Assembly (NCBI GenBank): GCA_022777585.1
Contig: JALFFZ010000009.1
Span: 1 to 43,674 of the forward strand
Origin: Bacteroidales bacterium
GTDB taxonomy: Bacteria > Bacteroidota > Bacteroidia > Bacteroidales > UBA932
Direction of reading: 5' to 3'
DNA: 43,674 nucleotides
In this document: piece by piece, positions 10,732 to 19,532 of the stretch
Numbering within the stretch: the first letter of the stretch is position 1
Layout: every line of letters starts with the position of its first letter
The notes under the pieces: generated by a model
Seen by the model: only the letters and a program-made list of their open reading frames with translations
The model's database searches: none
What the model was told of the DNA's origin: nothing
Program-made: the position numbers and the translations under genes

Positions 10732-10786
10732 ATCAATGTGATTTTAATGTTATTCCCGGGGTATTTCCAAATACACAGAAAGCCGG

Positions 10787-12208
10787 CTATCGGCCGGCAG
10801 TCTGCAGAAGTGACTGGATATCAGTCACATATTGTTTGAATGACTTGTCTGTTTCCATCAAGTCCGATACTGTCATGCAGGCGTGGAGGACTGTTGCGTG
10901 GTCCTTGCCTCCCATCTCCGCCCCGATGGTCGAGAGCGAGCATCCCATAAGATTGCGGCTCATATACATTGCAATCTGGCGGGCCTGGACAATCTGGCGC
11001 TTTCTCGACTTTGAGATAAGGACTTCCTTAGTTATGTTGAAATAGTCGCAGACTGTCTTCTGTACCTTGTCTAGCGTGAGGTCGTTCTTCTCCTCCCCTA
11101 CAATCTTGCCGGTAATCTTCTCGGCCAGTTCCACAGTGATTTCCTTGTGTATAAGAGTTGCGTGCGCTATGAGGGATATCAGCGCACCCTCAAGTTCCCT
11201 GAAATTGGACTTTATACGGGATGCAAGATATTCAAGCACATCTTTCTTCACCGTGACACCCTCCCTGAAACTGCGGGCCTTGAGCATTTCCAGACGCGTG
11301 GAATAGGAAGGCTTCTGCAACTCCACTGACAGACCCCATTTCAGGCGGGAAAGCAGTCTTTCCTCGAAATTCCTAAGGTCGGCCGGTGAACGGTCTGAGG
11401 TGAAAATCAACTGTTTGCCGTTCTCGTGAAGGTGATTGAAGATATTGAAGAACGCTCCCTGTGAACCCGGTCCGATGAGATCCTGTATGTCATCCACGAT
11501 AAGGACGTCAATCTTCATATAGAAGGCCAGGAAGTCGGTCAGCTTGTTCCTGACATTCACGGCATCCATATACTGCGTCTTGAACTCGTTTCCGGTCACA
11601 TACAGGACAACCAGGTCAGGATATTTTTCCTTGATTGATATTCCGATAGCCTGCGCAAGATGGGTCTTGCCGAGGCCGGGACCTCCGAAGAGAAACAGCG
11701 GATTGAACGGTGTATCACCCGGAGCAGATGATATGCTCTCACCAGCTGTGATTCCCATTCTGTTGCACTCGCCCTTCACGAGGTTGTTGAAACAGTATAC
11801 AGGGTTCAGTCTCGGATTGACCTGAACTCTCCTCAATCCAGGGAATACGAATGGACCGGGAGCAGCTCCGGCCGGATATGTATTGACCGAAATAGCCTTA
11901 TTCTCAGGCACGGAGGAATCCTGGGCCGGGAATGTCATCGGCGGCTGCACCTTCACAGGGCTGGTCCTGTAAATCAGCCTGGCATCCTGACCGATAACCC
12001 TCTGCAATGATTTTTTGAGCACATTGAGATAAACCTCCTCAATGTATTTCCTGTAAAAATCGGAAGGGACCTCAATGGTCAAGGTCGAATCCTTGAGTGA
12101 AAGCGGCTTCAACGGCTTGAACCAGCGCTCAAACATCTGAGCACCGATAATGTTCTCTATGATTCTGCTGCATTTGCTCCAAACCTCTATGTGACTTCCC
12201 TGCTGCAT
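10787..12208 (-). CDS. dnaA: Chromosomal replication initiator protein DnaA
   Basis: NPLFLFGGPGLGKTHLAQAIG, IDVLIVDDIQDL, C-terminal DnaA box-binding helix GGKDHATVLHAC. Probable start MQQGSHIEVWSKC (12208); ORF track start is 12232. Confidence 0.96.
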   Translation of the reverse strand: MQQGSHIEVWSKCSRIIENIIGAQMFERWFKPLKPLSLKDSTLTIEVPSDFYRKYIEEVYLNVLKKSLQRVIGQDARLIYRTSPVKVQPPMTFPAQDSSVPENKAISVNTYPAGAAPGPFVFPGLRRVQVNPRLNPVYCFNNLVKGECNRMGITAGESISSAPGDTPFNPLFLFGGPGLGKTHLAQAIGISIKEKYPDLVVLYVTGNEFKTQYMDAVNVRNKLTDFLAFYMKIDVLIVDDIQDLIGPGSQGAFFNIFNHLHENGKQLIFTSDRSPADLRNFEERLLSRLKWGLSVELQKPSYSTRLEMLKARSFREGVTVKKDVLEYLASRIKSNFRELEGALISLIAHATLIHKEITVELAEKITGKIVGEEKNDLTLDKVQKTVCDYFNITKEVLISKSRKRQIVQARQIAMYMSRNLMGCSLSTIGAEMGGKDHATVLHACMTVSDLMETDKSFKQYVTDIQSLLQTAGR

Positions 12209-12239
12209 ATTATCTACCTCAAGCCTTTTCACGGACCGC

Positions 12240-12582
12240 TGTCCTCAATTCTGAATAATATTTTGGTAAAGTTAAAAAAAGCACCGGAATGTCAGGCGAG
12301 CCTTTTCTTCCGACGCTTTGCAAATATGGGGGAAAAATATTTTATAAAAAAATGTTATTGCTATTGTAATTATAGAAAATTTTACATTATTCCGTTTTCA
12401 GTTTTCTCAAACGAGTATTCTATAATATATTGATTTTCATTGAATTATAAAATCAAATCTGCATTTCAGTATGGTCAGCAATGATTTTCAATTTTTAACA
12501 ATTCAAAATTGAAATAATAGCTTTACTTATTGAGACACAGGTGCTGCGAGCAGGATACATGAGTTTTCAACAATATTTTTTA
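12240..12582. other. AT-rich intergenic region upstream of dnaA (candidate replication origin/regulatory region)
   Basis: About 340 bp with long A/T runs next to dnaA. No perfect TTATNCACA box seen inside it; a perfect box lies about 860 bp away. Confidence 0.35.
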
Positions 12583-13494
12583 CTAAAACAGCGTAACCTT
12601 GAATTTCAAATATTTTTTCGGATCCGCCTCAATTCGCCTCACGAGACTGTCAACATCTGAAAGAAGATTGTTGATAGAATCATACGCCTCTCCGTCATTT
12701 ATCAGCTTGCCTATTGTACCTTCGGTGTCATTGAGTCTTATTGAAAGCATCTTCAGCGACTCGACAAGGCCCTTGAGATCCGCCTCGGTGAGATTTTCGG
12801 TCACCTTTCCCACATTGTCAACCGCCTTGTCGGCTCCCTCGCATATCGACACTAGTCTTGCGGATACATCCCGGAGATTGATAATCAGGCTGTCGATGGA
12901 AGAGGTGTTGGCGGCAAGCATGCCGGAAAACTTGTCAACATTGGCCAGGGTACCCTCCAGATGGTCCACAGATGACTTTACCGTTTTCTCATCCACCGCT
13001 GCGAGAATCCGGTTCAGTCCTTCAGCTGTCGTGCTCAGACTGTCAAGCATAGCGGAGACCTTGACGATGAGCGGACCTATAAGATTGGTGAGCGAACTTA
13101 CAAGGTCAGGGGCATAATCAGCCTTAAGTTCGGCTTTGTTCCTTACCATCTCGGATGAGGTTCCCAGGTCTAATCTGATACCTTTACCTCCCATAAGGTC
13201 AACACTGTGGATAGTCATCCTTGAGTCTTCCGGAATCCGGATTTTCTTAAGGACGGAGCAGGTCACATCAAACATGTCTGTCTCAGGGTTGTAGGTGACC
13301 CTGGTCACCGAACCGGCCTTGTATCCCTTGACAATCACCGGATTTGAAGGCTCAAGCCCCTCAATAGTCGGAAAGTGGGATATGATGGTAATTTCCTTGT
13401 CAAACACATCCGCTCCTCTCAGGTAATTGATAATGAGAAATGTGGATAATAATACCAATGCGGCGAACAGGCCGATTTTTGTCTCTCGTTTCAT
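12583..13494 (-). CDS. MlaD/MCE-domain lipid transport substrate-binding protein
   Basis: Single N-terminal TM followed by MCE domain (VIVKGYKAGSVTRVTYNPETDMFDVTCSVLKKIRIPEDSR) and helical C-terminus. Confidence 0.9.
   Translation of the reverse strand: MKRETKIGLFAALVLLSTFLIINYLRGADVFDKEITIISHFPTIEGLEPSNPVIVKGYKAGSVTRVTYNPETDMFDVTCSVLKKIRIPEDSRMTIHSVDLMGGKGIRLDLGTSSEMVRNKAELKADYAPDLVSSLTNLIGPLIVKVSAMLDSLSTTAEGLNRILAAVDEKTVKSSVDHLEGTLANVDKFSGMLAANTSSIDSLIINLRDVSARLVSICEGADKAVDNVGKVTENLTEADLKGLVESLKMLSIRLNDTEGTIGKLINDGEAYDSINNLLSDVDSLVRRIEADPKKYLKFKVTLF
13441..13449 (-). promoter_or_regulatory. Perfect DnaA-box consensus (TTATCCACA)
   Basis: TGTGGATAA on + strand, inside the MCE gene next to dnaA; a near-consensus box CTATCCACA lies at 13206-13214. 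Confidence 0.4.
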
Positions 13495-14627
13495 AATAGT
13501 TCACTTTCCTTGATTTCCACAACGAAACAACCTTCGAATTGTCCTTTCACCTCACGCAATTTCTTCTTGACATCTTCAAGGCTTTCCGATATACATATAA
13601 TATATTTATAAACACGCCCGTTCCATATTACTGCAGGCTTGTAGCCACGAAAAACGGGGTCATTTTCCTTCAGGCGCTTTCCTCCGGCCAGAATCTGAAT
13701 CCCATATTTCCTGTCTGATGTGACGGAATTGCCGGACGGTGAGGCAGGCCGGGCTGATTCCCGGGTGTCCGAGACATTGGTACCGTCCGCGGGCCCGGAC
13801 TGCAATGAGGACTGGTCATAGGCTTTGATATACTGTTGCAATGCCTTCAGGACCGCTTTTGCAATCTTCTCACAACCCTCTGCCGACTTCAATGTAGCAA
13901 GGTCTGTGGCATTGGACATAAAGCCCGCCTCAAGCAGGGCTGCCGGCATTGACGTCTTCCAAAGCAGGTAGAATGCGCCCTGGCGAATCCCCTTGCTTGT
14001 CCTCATCGGTCCATTGCGAAGATTCGCCTCCACCTTCTCCGCAAATCTGAAACTTTGCTCGAAGTGGACGTTCTGCATCAGCTTGAAGAAAATGAAGGAT
14101 TCCGGGTCTGAAGGATTGAAATTCTGGTATGTGGTGGTGTAGTCATCCTCAAGCATCATCACCGAGTTCTCCTTCTTGCAAACCTCCATGTTATATGCGT
14201 AGAGATCCCTGTTCTTGTTGGAAGACTCGCCGAGCACGAATACGGCGAATCCATTTGTTGATTTTGAGGCATTGGAATCCGCGTGTATGGAGAAGAACAG
14301 GTCAGCATTGTTCCTGTTGGCAATCTCGGCCCTTTTCTCAAGAGTGACGAAAACGTCCGTAGTCCTAGTCATCACCACTTTGATGCCAGGACAGTTTTCA
14401 TTGATGAGTCTCTGGAGGCGGAGAGCGATGTCAAGATTGACTTTACTCTCATAAGTCTTACCGTCAGGACTAAGGCAGCCCGGATCCTTCCCACCGTGTC
14501 CCGGGTCAATGCAAATTGTCCTGAAACGCATTCCATCATTGTCACTCAATGCATTAGGCTGCGATAACGCAAATAATGCGAAAAACAGAATGATGACAGA
14601 TGCAATATGTTTTTGCGTATTTTTCAA
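13491..14627 (-). CDS. N-acetylmuramoyl-L-alanine amidase (AmiC/Amidase_3-like)
   Basis: TICIDPGHGGKDPGCLSPDGKTYESKVNLDIALRLQRLI, FFSIHADSN, LLEAGFMSN. The ORF track extends to 15026, into the divergent LptD gene. A TTG at 14627 gives a signal peptide (LKNTQKHIASVIILFFALFALSQP) downstream of a -7 element. Confidence 0.88.
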   Translation of the reverse strand: MKNTQKHIASVIILFFALFALSQPNALSDNDGMRFRTICIDPGHGGKDPGCLSPDGKTYESKVNLDIALRLQRLINENCPGIKVVMTRTTDVFVTLEKRAEIANRNNADLFFSIHADSNASKSTNGFAVFVLGESSNKNRDLYAYNMEVCKKENSVMMLEDDYTTTYQNFNPSDPESFIFFKLMQNVHFEQSFRFAEKVEANLRNGPMRTSKGIRQGAFYLLWKTSMPAALLEAGFMSNATDLATLKSAEGCEKIAKAVLKALQQYIKAYDQSSLQSGPADGTNVSDTRESARPASPSGNSVTSDRKYGIQILAGGKRLKENDPVFRGYKPAVIWNGRVYKYIICISESLEDVKKKLREVKGQFEGCFVVEIKESELL

Positions 14628-14635
14628 AATGGCCT

Positions 14636-14643
14636 TATATTTG
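14636..14643 (+). promoter_or_regulatory. Putative -7 element (TATATTTG) for the LptD-like gene
   Basis: TAnnTTTG match about 52 bp upstream of the 14695 start. Confidence 0.45.
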
Positions 14644-14650
14644 TGTCTTG

Positions 14651-14658
14651 CAAATTTA
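14651..14658 (-). promoter_or_regulatory. Putative -7 element (TAAATTTG) for the amidase gene
   Basis: CAAATTTA on + strand. Confidence 0.4.
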
Positions 14659-14694
14659 TAAAAATTTGCGATTAATCGCATATTTTGGATTGAA

Positions 14695-17478
14695 TTGAGT
14701 CGTTTCGGACATACTTTGAGGCATAACGCAGGCAGGTTTCTGCTTGCGGTGCTGGTATTTCTGATAGCCTTGACCGTTTCATTTCCCGTCATATCCCAGG
14801 ACAAGAACCGGCAGAGAAAACCGCCGAAGACTTCTTTCAGCCAGGCGGTAGCATTCAACAAGGACAGTGTTCCTCCACTTACCGACTCGATGAAGGCGGT
14901 TCTGGACTCGATCCATATCGCGGATTCCCTCTTCAAGATTGACTCCGCTGCCCTCCAGAAGAAGAGTTCTCTCGACAGGCCGGCATTCTCAACCGGAAAG
15001 GATTCGACCATCGAGGTATTCAGCAACGGTCAGAAGAAGGTTTATCTGTATGGAGACGTGACCGTCAAGTACCTTGATATGGAGCTGACCGCGGACTATA
15101 TGGAGTATGATATGAATACCGGTACCGTGTACGCCAGGGGTACTCTGGACACTCTTACCGGAGAGGTGAAGGGCCAGCCTGTGATGAAACAGGGAGGCTC
15201 CACATACTCGATGGAGGAACTCAGGTACAATTTCAACTCCAACAAGGCCCGAATCACCAATATGCTCACACAGCAGGAAGAGGGTCTTCTCCACGGCAAG
15301 AACATCAAGATGATGCCGGACAAGTCCATCAATATCACCAAGGGACAATACACGGTCTGCGATTTGGAACATCCCCATTACTACCTGCATCTCACTGCTG
15401 CCAAGGTAATTACGAAACCATCACAAAAGACTGTCTTCGGACCGGCCTATCCTGTCATTGAGGATGTCCCGATGCCGATTGCGTTGCCTTTCGGATTCGT
15501 CCCGAAGAGGCCAAACAGGGCGACGGGTCTCCTTATGCCGACTTTCGGTGAGGAGAATTCCAGAGGTTTCTACCTCAGGGACCTGGGTATGTATTTCGTC
15601 TTCGGAAACTATCTGGATCTGTCAATTACAGGCGACATTTATACCCTCGGATCGTGGGCTGTGAATGTGAATTCAAGATACAAGGTTAATTACAAGGCCA
15701 ACGGAAACTTCTCATTCAACATGTCCAACGACCAGACAGGTGAAAGGGGCAGCACGGACTTCTTCCAGACCAGGAACTTCGGTCTGAGATGGTCGCATAC
15801 TCAGGATTCCAAGGCACATCCGGGAACCACATTCAGCGCATCGGTGAGCTTCTCCAGCCCTTCCAACAGCAAATACAACTCCACGTCCATCAACGACGCC
15901 CTCCAGAACCAGACTTCATCTTCCATTTCATACAGCAAGAACTGGAACGGAAAGTTCAACCTTTCCATCAACGCCCTGCACAACCAGAACTCCAGGGACA
16001 GTTCGTATTCATTCACATTGCCTAACCTGACATTCTCCGTCACAAGGTTTTATCCCTTCAAGCGCAAGAACAGGGTCGGAAAGGAAAAATTCTACGAGAA
16101 GTTCTCTCTCGGATACAGCACGACCCTCCAGAACAAGGTCGCATTCAAGATTTCAGACCTCAAGAAACCTGGCTTCCTGGACAAGTTCCAGAACGGCATG
16201 ACCCATAATTTCCAGATTGGCCTGCCAAACTTCACCATTGCCAAGTATCTGAATTTCACTCCGAGTGTCAGCTATGGGCAGAACTGGTATTTCAAAAAGA
16301 CTGACTACGAGTTCAATCCCGAGACAAACAATGTTGAAGCGAAGTCCGGGGGACAGTTCAGCCATTTCGGCATTTCCCAGACATACTCCGGAAGCCTTTC
16401 GATGAGCACCCGTCTCTATGGTATGTTCAATTTTGGAAAGGCGCATAAGATTCAGGCAATCAGACACGTAGTCTCCCCTTCCCTGTCGTTCTCATTCAGC
16501 CCGGAGAAGGGTACCTACATGAACGGTTGGAGAACATTGAACTACACCGATACCCTTGGAGTTGCCAAGACATACGACTACAACATCTATACTGGCCAGC
16601 TTTATTCACCTCCGGGCAAGGGCAAGTCTGCGACGATGAGCATCTCCATCGGAAACAATCTCGAGGCGAAGGTGCGTGACCTCAGGGACACTACCGGCAA
16701 AGGTGTCAAGAAGGTCAAGCTTATTGACCAGCTCAATCTCAGCACGGGTTACAATTTCCTTGCTGATTCAATGAGAATGAACAACATAGGCATCACGATG
16801 TCCACTTCCGTATTCGGCAAGCTCGGTATCAGTGCCAATGCCAATTTCGACCCATATGCCATCGATGAAAAGGGTCGACGCTACAATAAGTTCAATGTAA
16901 TTGCCGAGGGATGGAGAAAGCCTGTCAGGCTGACGGCCGCCAGTGCTTCCCTCTCTTATTCCCTCTCCGGAAAAGGTGCCGTGAATGGCAATGACGGCTC
17001 CAAGACCCAGGACGGTCGGGGTGGCGGGGGCAACCAGAACGCGGCAGACTACTACAGACGAATCTATTACCATCCTATGACCGGTGAATATATACCGGGC
17101 GGGTGGCTGTACTATACCAATCCGAATGTGCCATGGTCGGTGAATATCAATTATTCATTCTCCTACAACCGGTCGTACCAATATACAAACAATCAGTTGA
17201 TTACAAACAACCGATTCACCCAGACCCTGGGATTGAGCGGCAATGTCAAGCTCACCCCGAAGATGAATCTCAACATGACCACCGGTTTCGACCTTATGGC
17301 AATGAAGATGACCACGACACAGCTCAGTGCAACATACGACCTGCACTGTTTCAATATCTCCGTTTCCTGGGTTCCTACGGGTACCTGGCAGTCCTGGAGT
17401 TTCAGGATTGCGGCCAATGCGGCTGCACTCGCGGACCTTCTCCAGTTCAAGAAGAGTACAAGTTACTGGGACAGGTAA
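14695..17478 (+). CDS. lptD: Putative LPS assembly protein LptD (OstA-like outer-membrane beta-barrel)
   Basis: Signal peptide, OstA-like repeats (VYLYGDVTVKYLDMELTADYMEYDMNTGTVYARGTLDTLTGEVKGQPVMKQGG), long beta-barrel C-terminus. Apparent TTG start; no in-frame upstream ATG before a stop. Confidence 0.85.
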   Translation: MSRFGHTLRHNAGRFLLAVLVFLIALTVSFPVISQDKNRQRKPPKTSFSQAVAFNKDSVPPLTDSMKAVLDSIHIADSLFKIDSAALQKKSSLDRPAFSTGKDSTIEVFSNGQKKVYLYGDVTVKYLDMELTADYMEYDMNTGTVYARGTLDTLTGEVKGQPVMKQGGSTYSMEELRYNFNSNKARITNMLTQQEEGLLHGKNIKMMPDKSINITKGQYTVCDLEHPHYYLHLTAAKVITKPSQKTVFGPAYPVIEDVPMPIALPFGFVPKRPNRATGLLMPTFGEENSRGFYLRDLGMYFVFGNYLDLSITGDIYTLGSWAVNVNSRYKVNYKANGNFSFNMSNDQTGERGSTDFFQTRNFGLRWSHTQDSKAHPGTTFSASVSFSSPSNSKYNSTSINDALQNQTSSSISYSKNWNGKFNLSINALHNQNSRDSSYSFTLPNLTFSVTRFYPFKRKNRVGKEKFYEKFSLGYSTTLQNKVAFKISDLKKPGFLDKFQNGMTHNFQIGLPNFTIAKYLNFTPSVSYGQNWYFKKTDYEFNPETNNVEAKSGGQFSHFGISQTYSGSLSMSTRLYGMFNFGKAHKIQAIRHVVSPSLSFSFSPEKGTYMNGWRTLNYTDTLGVAKTYDYNIYTGQLYSPPGKGKSATMSISIGNNLEAKVRDLRDTTGKGVKKVKLIDQLNLSTGYNFLADSMRMNNIGITMSTSVFGKLGISANANFDPYAIDEKGRRYNKFNVIAEGWRKPVRLTAASASLSYSLSGKGAVNGNDGSKTQDGRGGGGNQNAADYYRRIYYHPMTGEYIPGGWLYYTNPNVPWSVNINYSFSYNRSYQYTNNQLITNNRFTQTLGLSGNVKLTPKMNLNMTTGFDLMAMKMTTTQLSATYDLHCFNISVSWVPTGTWQSWSFRIAANAAALADLLQFKKSTSYWDR

Positions 17479-17486
17479 AGGAAAAT

Positions 17487-17517
17487 TTTGCATTTATAAT
17501 TATTTTTGCTACTTTTG
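17487..17517 (+). promoter_or_regulatory. Putative rho promoter TTTG-N19-TACTTTTG
   Basis: TTTG at 17487-17490, 19-nt spacer, TACTTTTG at 17510-17517; matches the Bacteroides sigma-ABfr consensus layout. Confidence 0.6.
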
Positions 17518-17571
17518 TGCGTCAAACTGGAATTTCTATTTCCGGATTGTTTCATCATTTCGGTATTACAT

Positions 17572-17588
17572 TGCGGTTCTTCACCGCA
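17572..17588 (+). promoter_or_regulatory. Hairpin in rho leader (TGCGGT-TCTTC-ACCGCA)
   Basis: Perfect 6-bp stem with 5-nt loop, 18 nt upstream of the rho ATG. Confidence 0.45.
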
Positions 17589-17605
17589 CTTAATAAAAAT
17601 CTTTT

Positions 17606-19519
17606 ATGCCACATACTCTTGTAGAGTTGAATCAGATGAATGAGGAGCAGTTGCGCTCGCTCGGTAACGAATTGAAAATCAAGAAGTACAAGGATCTAAG
17701 CCTGATGGATCTCGCTTTTGCAATCCTGGATGAGGAGGCCAAAATAGCCTCAAAGCAGCCAGATCCTGAACCTCAGAAAAAGAGGCGGGGCAGACCTCGC
17801 AAAGAAGAGGCCACCAAGGCGGAGACTGAATCCGAGAATCCTGCCGCCGAGACTGAGAAGCCCGCGAAGAGGACCAGAAAGGCCAAGACTGAATCCAAAT
17901 CGGAGACAAATCCTGAAGCCAAGCCGGCAGTGAATGAAGAAGTTATGAAGGACAAGCCAGCCGAGAAAGCGGAACCTGCAAAGGAGGCTGCTCAGCCTAA
18001 GTCCAAAAGGGGCCGAAAGCCGAAGACAGACGTTGCTGTTTCAGAACCTGTTGTGAAGCCGGCTGATGCTGATGCGGCAGTTCAGGACAAGAAGCAGGAC
18101 AACAAGCCTGAAGACGGTGCACAGCCGCAGAAAATGGAGGAGCGAGTGTACACTGACAGACACAAGATTGTGCTTCCTCCACTCCCTCCAAGGGTAAAGA
18201 AACCGAAGGGCCAGAATGGACAGCAGAACAACCAGCAGAATGATTCACAGAATGCCGGTGGGCAGGACCAGAACAATACGAATTCCCAAAATGGCCAGAA
18301 TAACCAGAATGCAAGGCAGAATGGAGGACAGCAGAACCGTCCGCAGCCTAAGCCGAGAATTGAATTTGAAGGGACTGTCGAGGCTACCGGTGTGCTCGAG
18401 ATTATGCCTGACGGATATGGCTTCCTCCGTTCATCCGATTATAATTATCTGAACTCCCCTGATGACATATACGTATCACAGAGTCAGATTAAGAACAATG
18501 CTCTCAAGAACGGCGACACTGTAACAGGTGAAATCAGGCCTCCGAAAGAGGGTGACAAGTACTTCCCTCTTGTAAAAATCAGCTATATCAACGGCCGTTC
18601 TCCTGAATACATCAGGGACAGGGTTCCGTTTGACTTCCTGACGCCGCTTTTCCCGGACGAGAAGTTCAATCTCCTTGGGCATGGTCATGAGCGCGATCTT
18701 TCCTGCCGTATCGTGGATATGTTCACACCTATAGGAAAGGGACAGAGGGGGCTTATCGTGGCCCAGCCAAAGACTGGTAAGACAATGTTGCTCAAGTCCA
18801 TAGCCAATGCCATCGCAGACAATCACCCTGAGGTTTACGAGATTGTGCTCCTGATTGACGAGCGCCCGGAGGAGGTTACGGACATGAGCCGCAGCGTGAA
18901 GGCCGAGGTGGTTGCATCAACATTCGACGAGCCTGCCGAAAGGCACGTGAAGGTAGCGAACATGGTACTTGAAAAGGCCAGGAGACTGGTTGAATGCGGA
19001 CACGACGTTGTCATTCTCCTGGACTCCATCACAAGGCTTGCAAGGGCTTACAATACTGTCCAGCCTGCGTCCGGAAAGGTGCTCACCGGCGGTGTGGATG
19101 CCAATGCTCTCCAGAAACCTAAGAGGTTCTTCGGTGCGGCCAGGAACATCGAGGGAGGCGGTTCTCTCACGATTCTCGCAACGGCCCTCACTGAGACCGG
19201 CTCAAAGATGGACGATGTGATCTTTGAGGAATTCAAGGGTACCGGCAATATGGAACTCCAGCTTGACAGGACATTGTCGAACAGGCGCATCTTCCCTGCT
19301 GTGAATGTCATTCTTTCCAGCACAAGGCGTGACGACCTTCTCTATTCACCTGAGCAGGCGCAGCGTATCTGGATTTTGAGGAAGCTGCTGGCTGAGATGA
19401 ACCCGACAGAGGCAATGAACTTCATGATTCAGCTCATGGACCAGTACAAGACCAATGTCGACCTTCTGGACAATATGAACAAGGTTTCTCCGAAGGATGC
19501 CAAGAACTACGACTATTAG
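17606..19519 (+). CDS. rho: Transcription termination factor Rho with long low-complexity N-terminal insertion
   Basis: [56 protein letters not shown]-terminal K/E/P-rich then N/Q/G-rich region before the cold-shock RNA-binding domain. Confidence 0.97.
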   Translation: MPHTLVELNQMNEEQLRSLGNELKIKKYKDLSLMDLAFAILDEEAKIASKQPDPEPQKKRRGRPRKEEATKAETESENPAAETEKPAKRTRKAKTESKSETNPEAKPAVNEEVMKDKPAEKAEPAKEAAQPKSKRGRKPKTDVAVSEPVVKPADADAAVQDKKQDNKPEDGAQPQKMEERVYTDRHKIVLPPLPPRVKKPKGQNGQQNNQQNDSQNAGGQDQNNTNSQNGQNNQNARQNGGQQNRPQPKPRIEFEGTVEATGVLEIMPDGYGFLRSSDYNYLNSPDDIYVSQSQIKNNALKNGDTVTGEIRPPKEGDKYFPLVKISYINGRSPEYIRDRVPFDFLTPLFPDEKFNLLGHGHERDLSCRIVDMFTPIGKGQRGLIVAQPKTGKTMLLKSIANAIADNHPEVYEIVLLIDERPEEVTDMSRSVKAEVVASTFDEPAERHVKVANMVLEKARRLVECGHDVVILLDSITRLARAYNTVQPASGKVLTGGVDANALQKPKRFFGAARNIEGGGSLTILATALTETGSKMDDVIFEEFKGTGNMELQLDRTLSNRRIFPAVNVILSSTRRDDLLYSPEQAQRIWILRKLLAEMNPTEAMNFMIQLMDQYKTNVDLLDNMNKVSPKDAKNYDY

Positions 19520-19532
19520 TATTCAGCGGATC

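Noticed and set aside
14628-15026. N-terminal extension of the amidase ORF (to 15026)
   Set aside because: It overlaps the LptD-like coding region on the opposite strand and lies upstream of the likely promoter and signal peptide.
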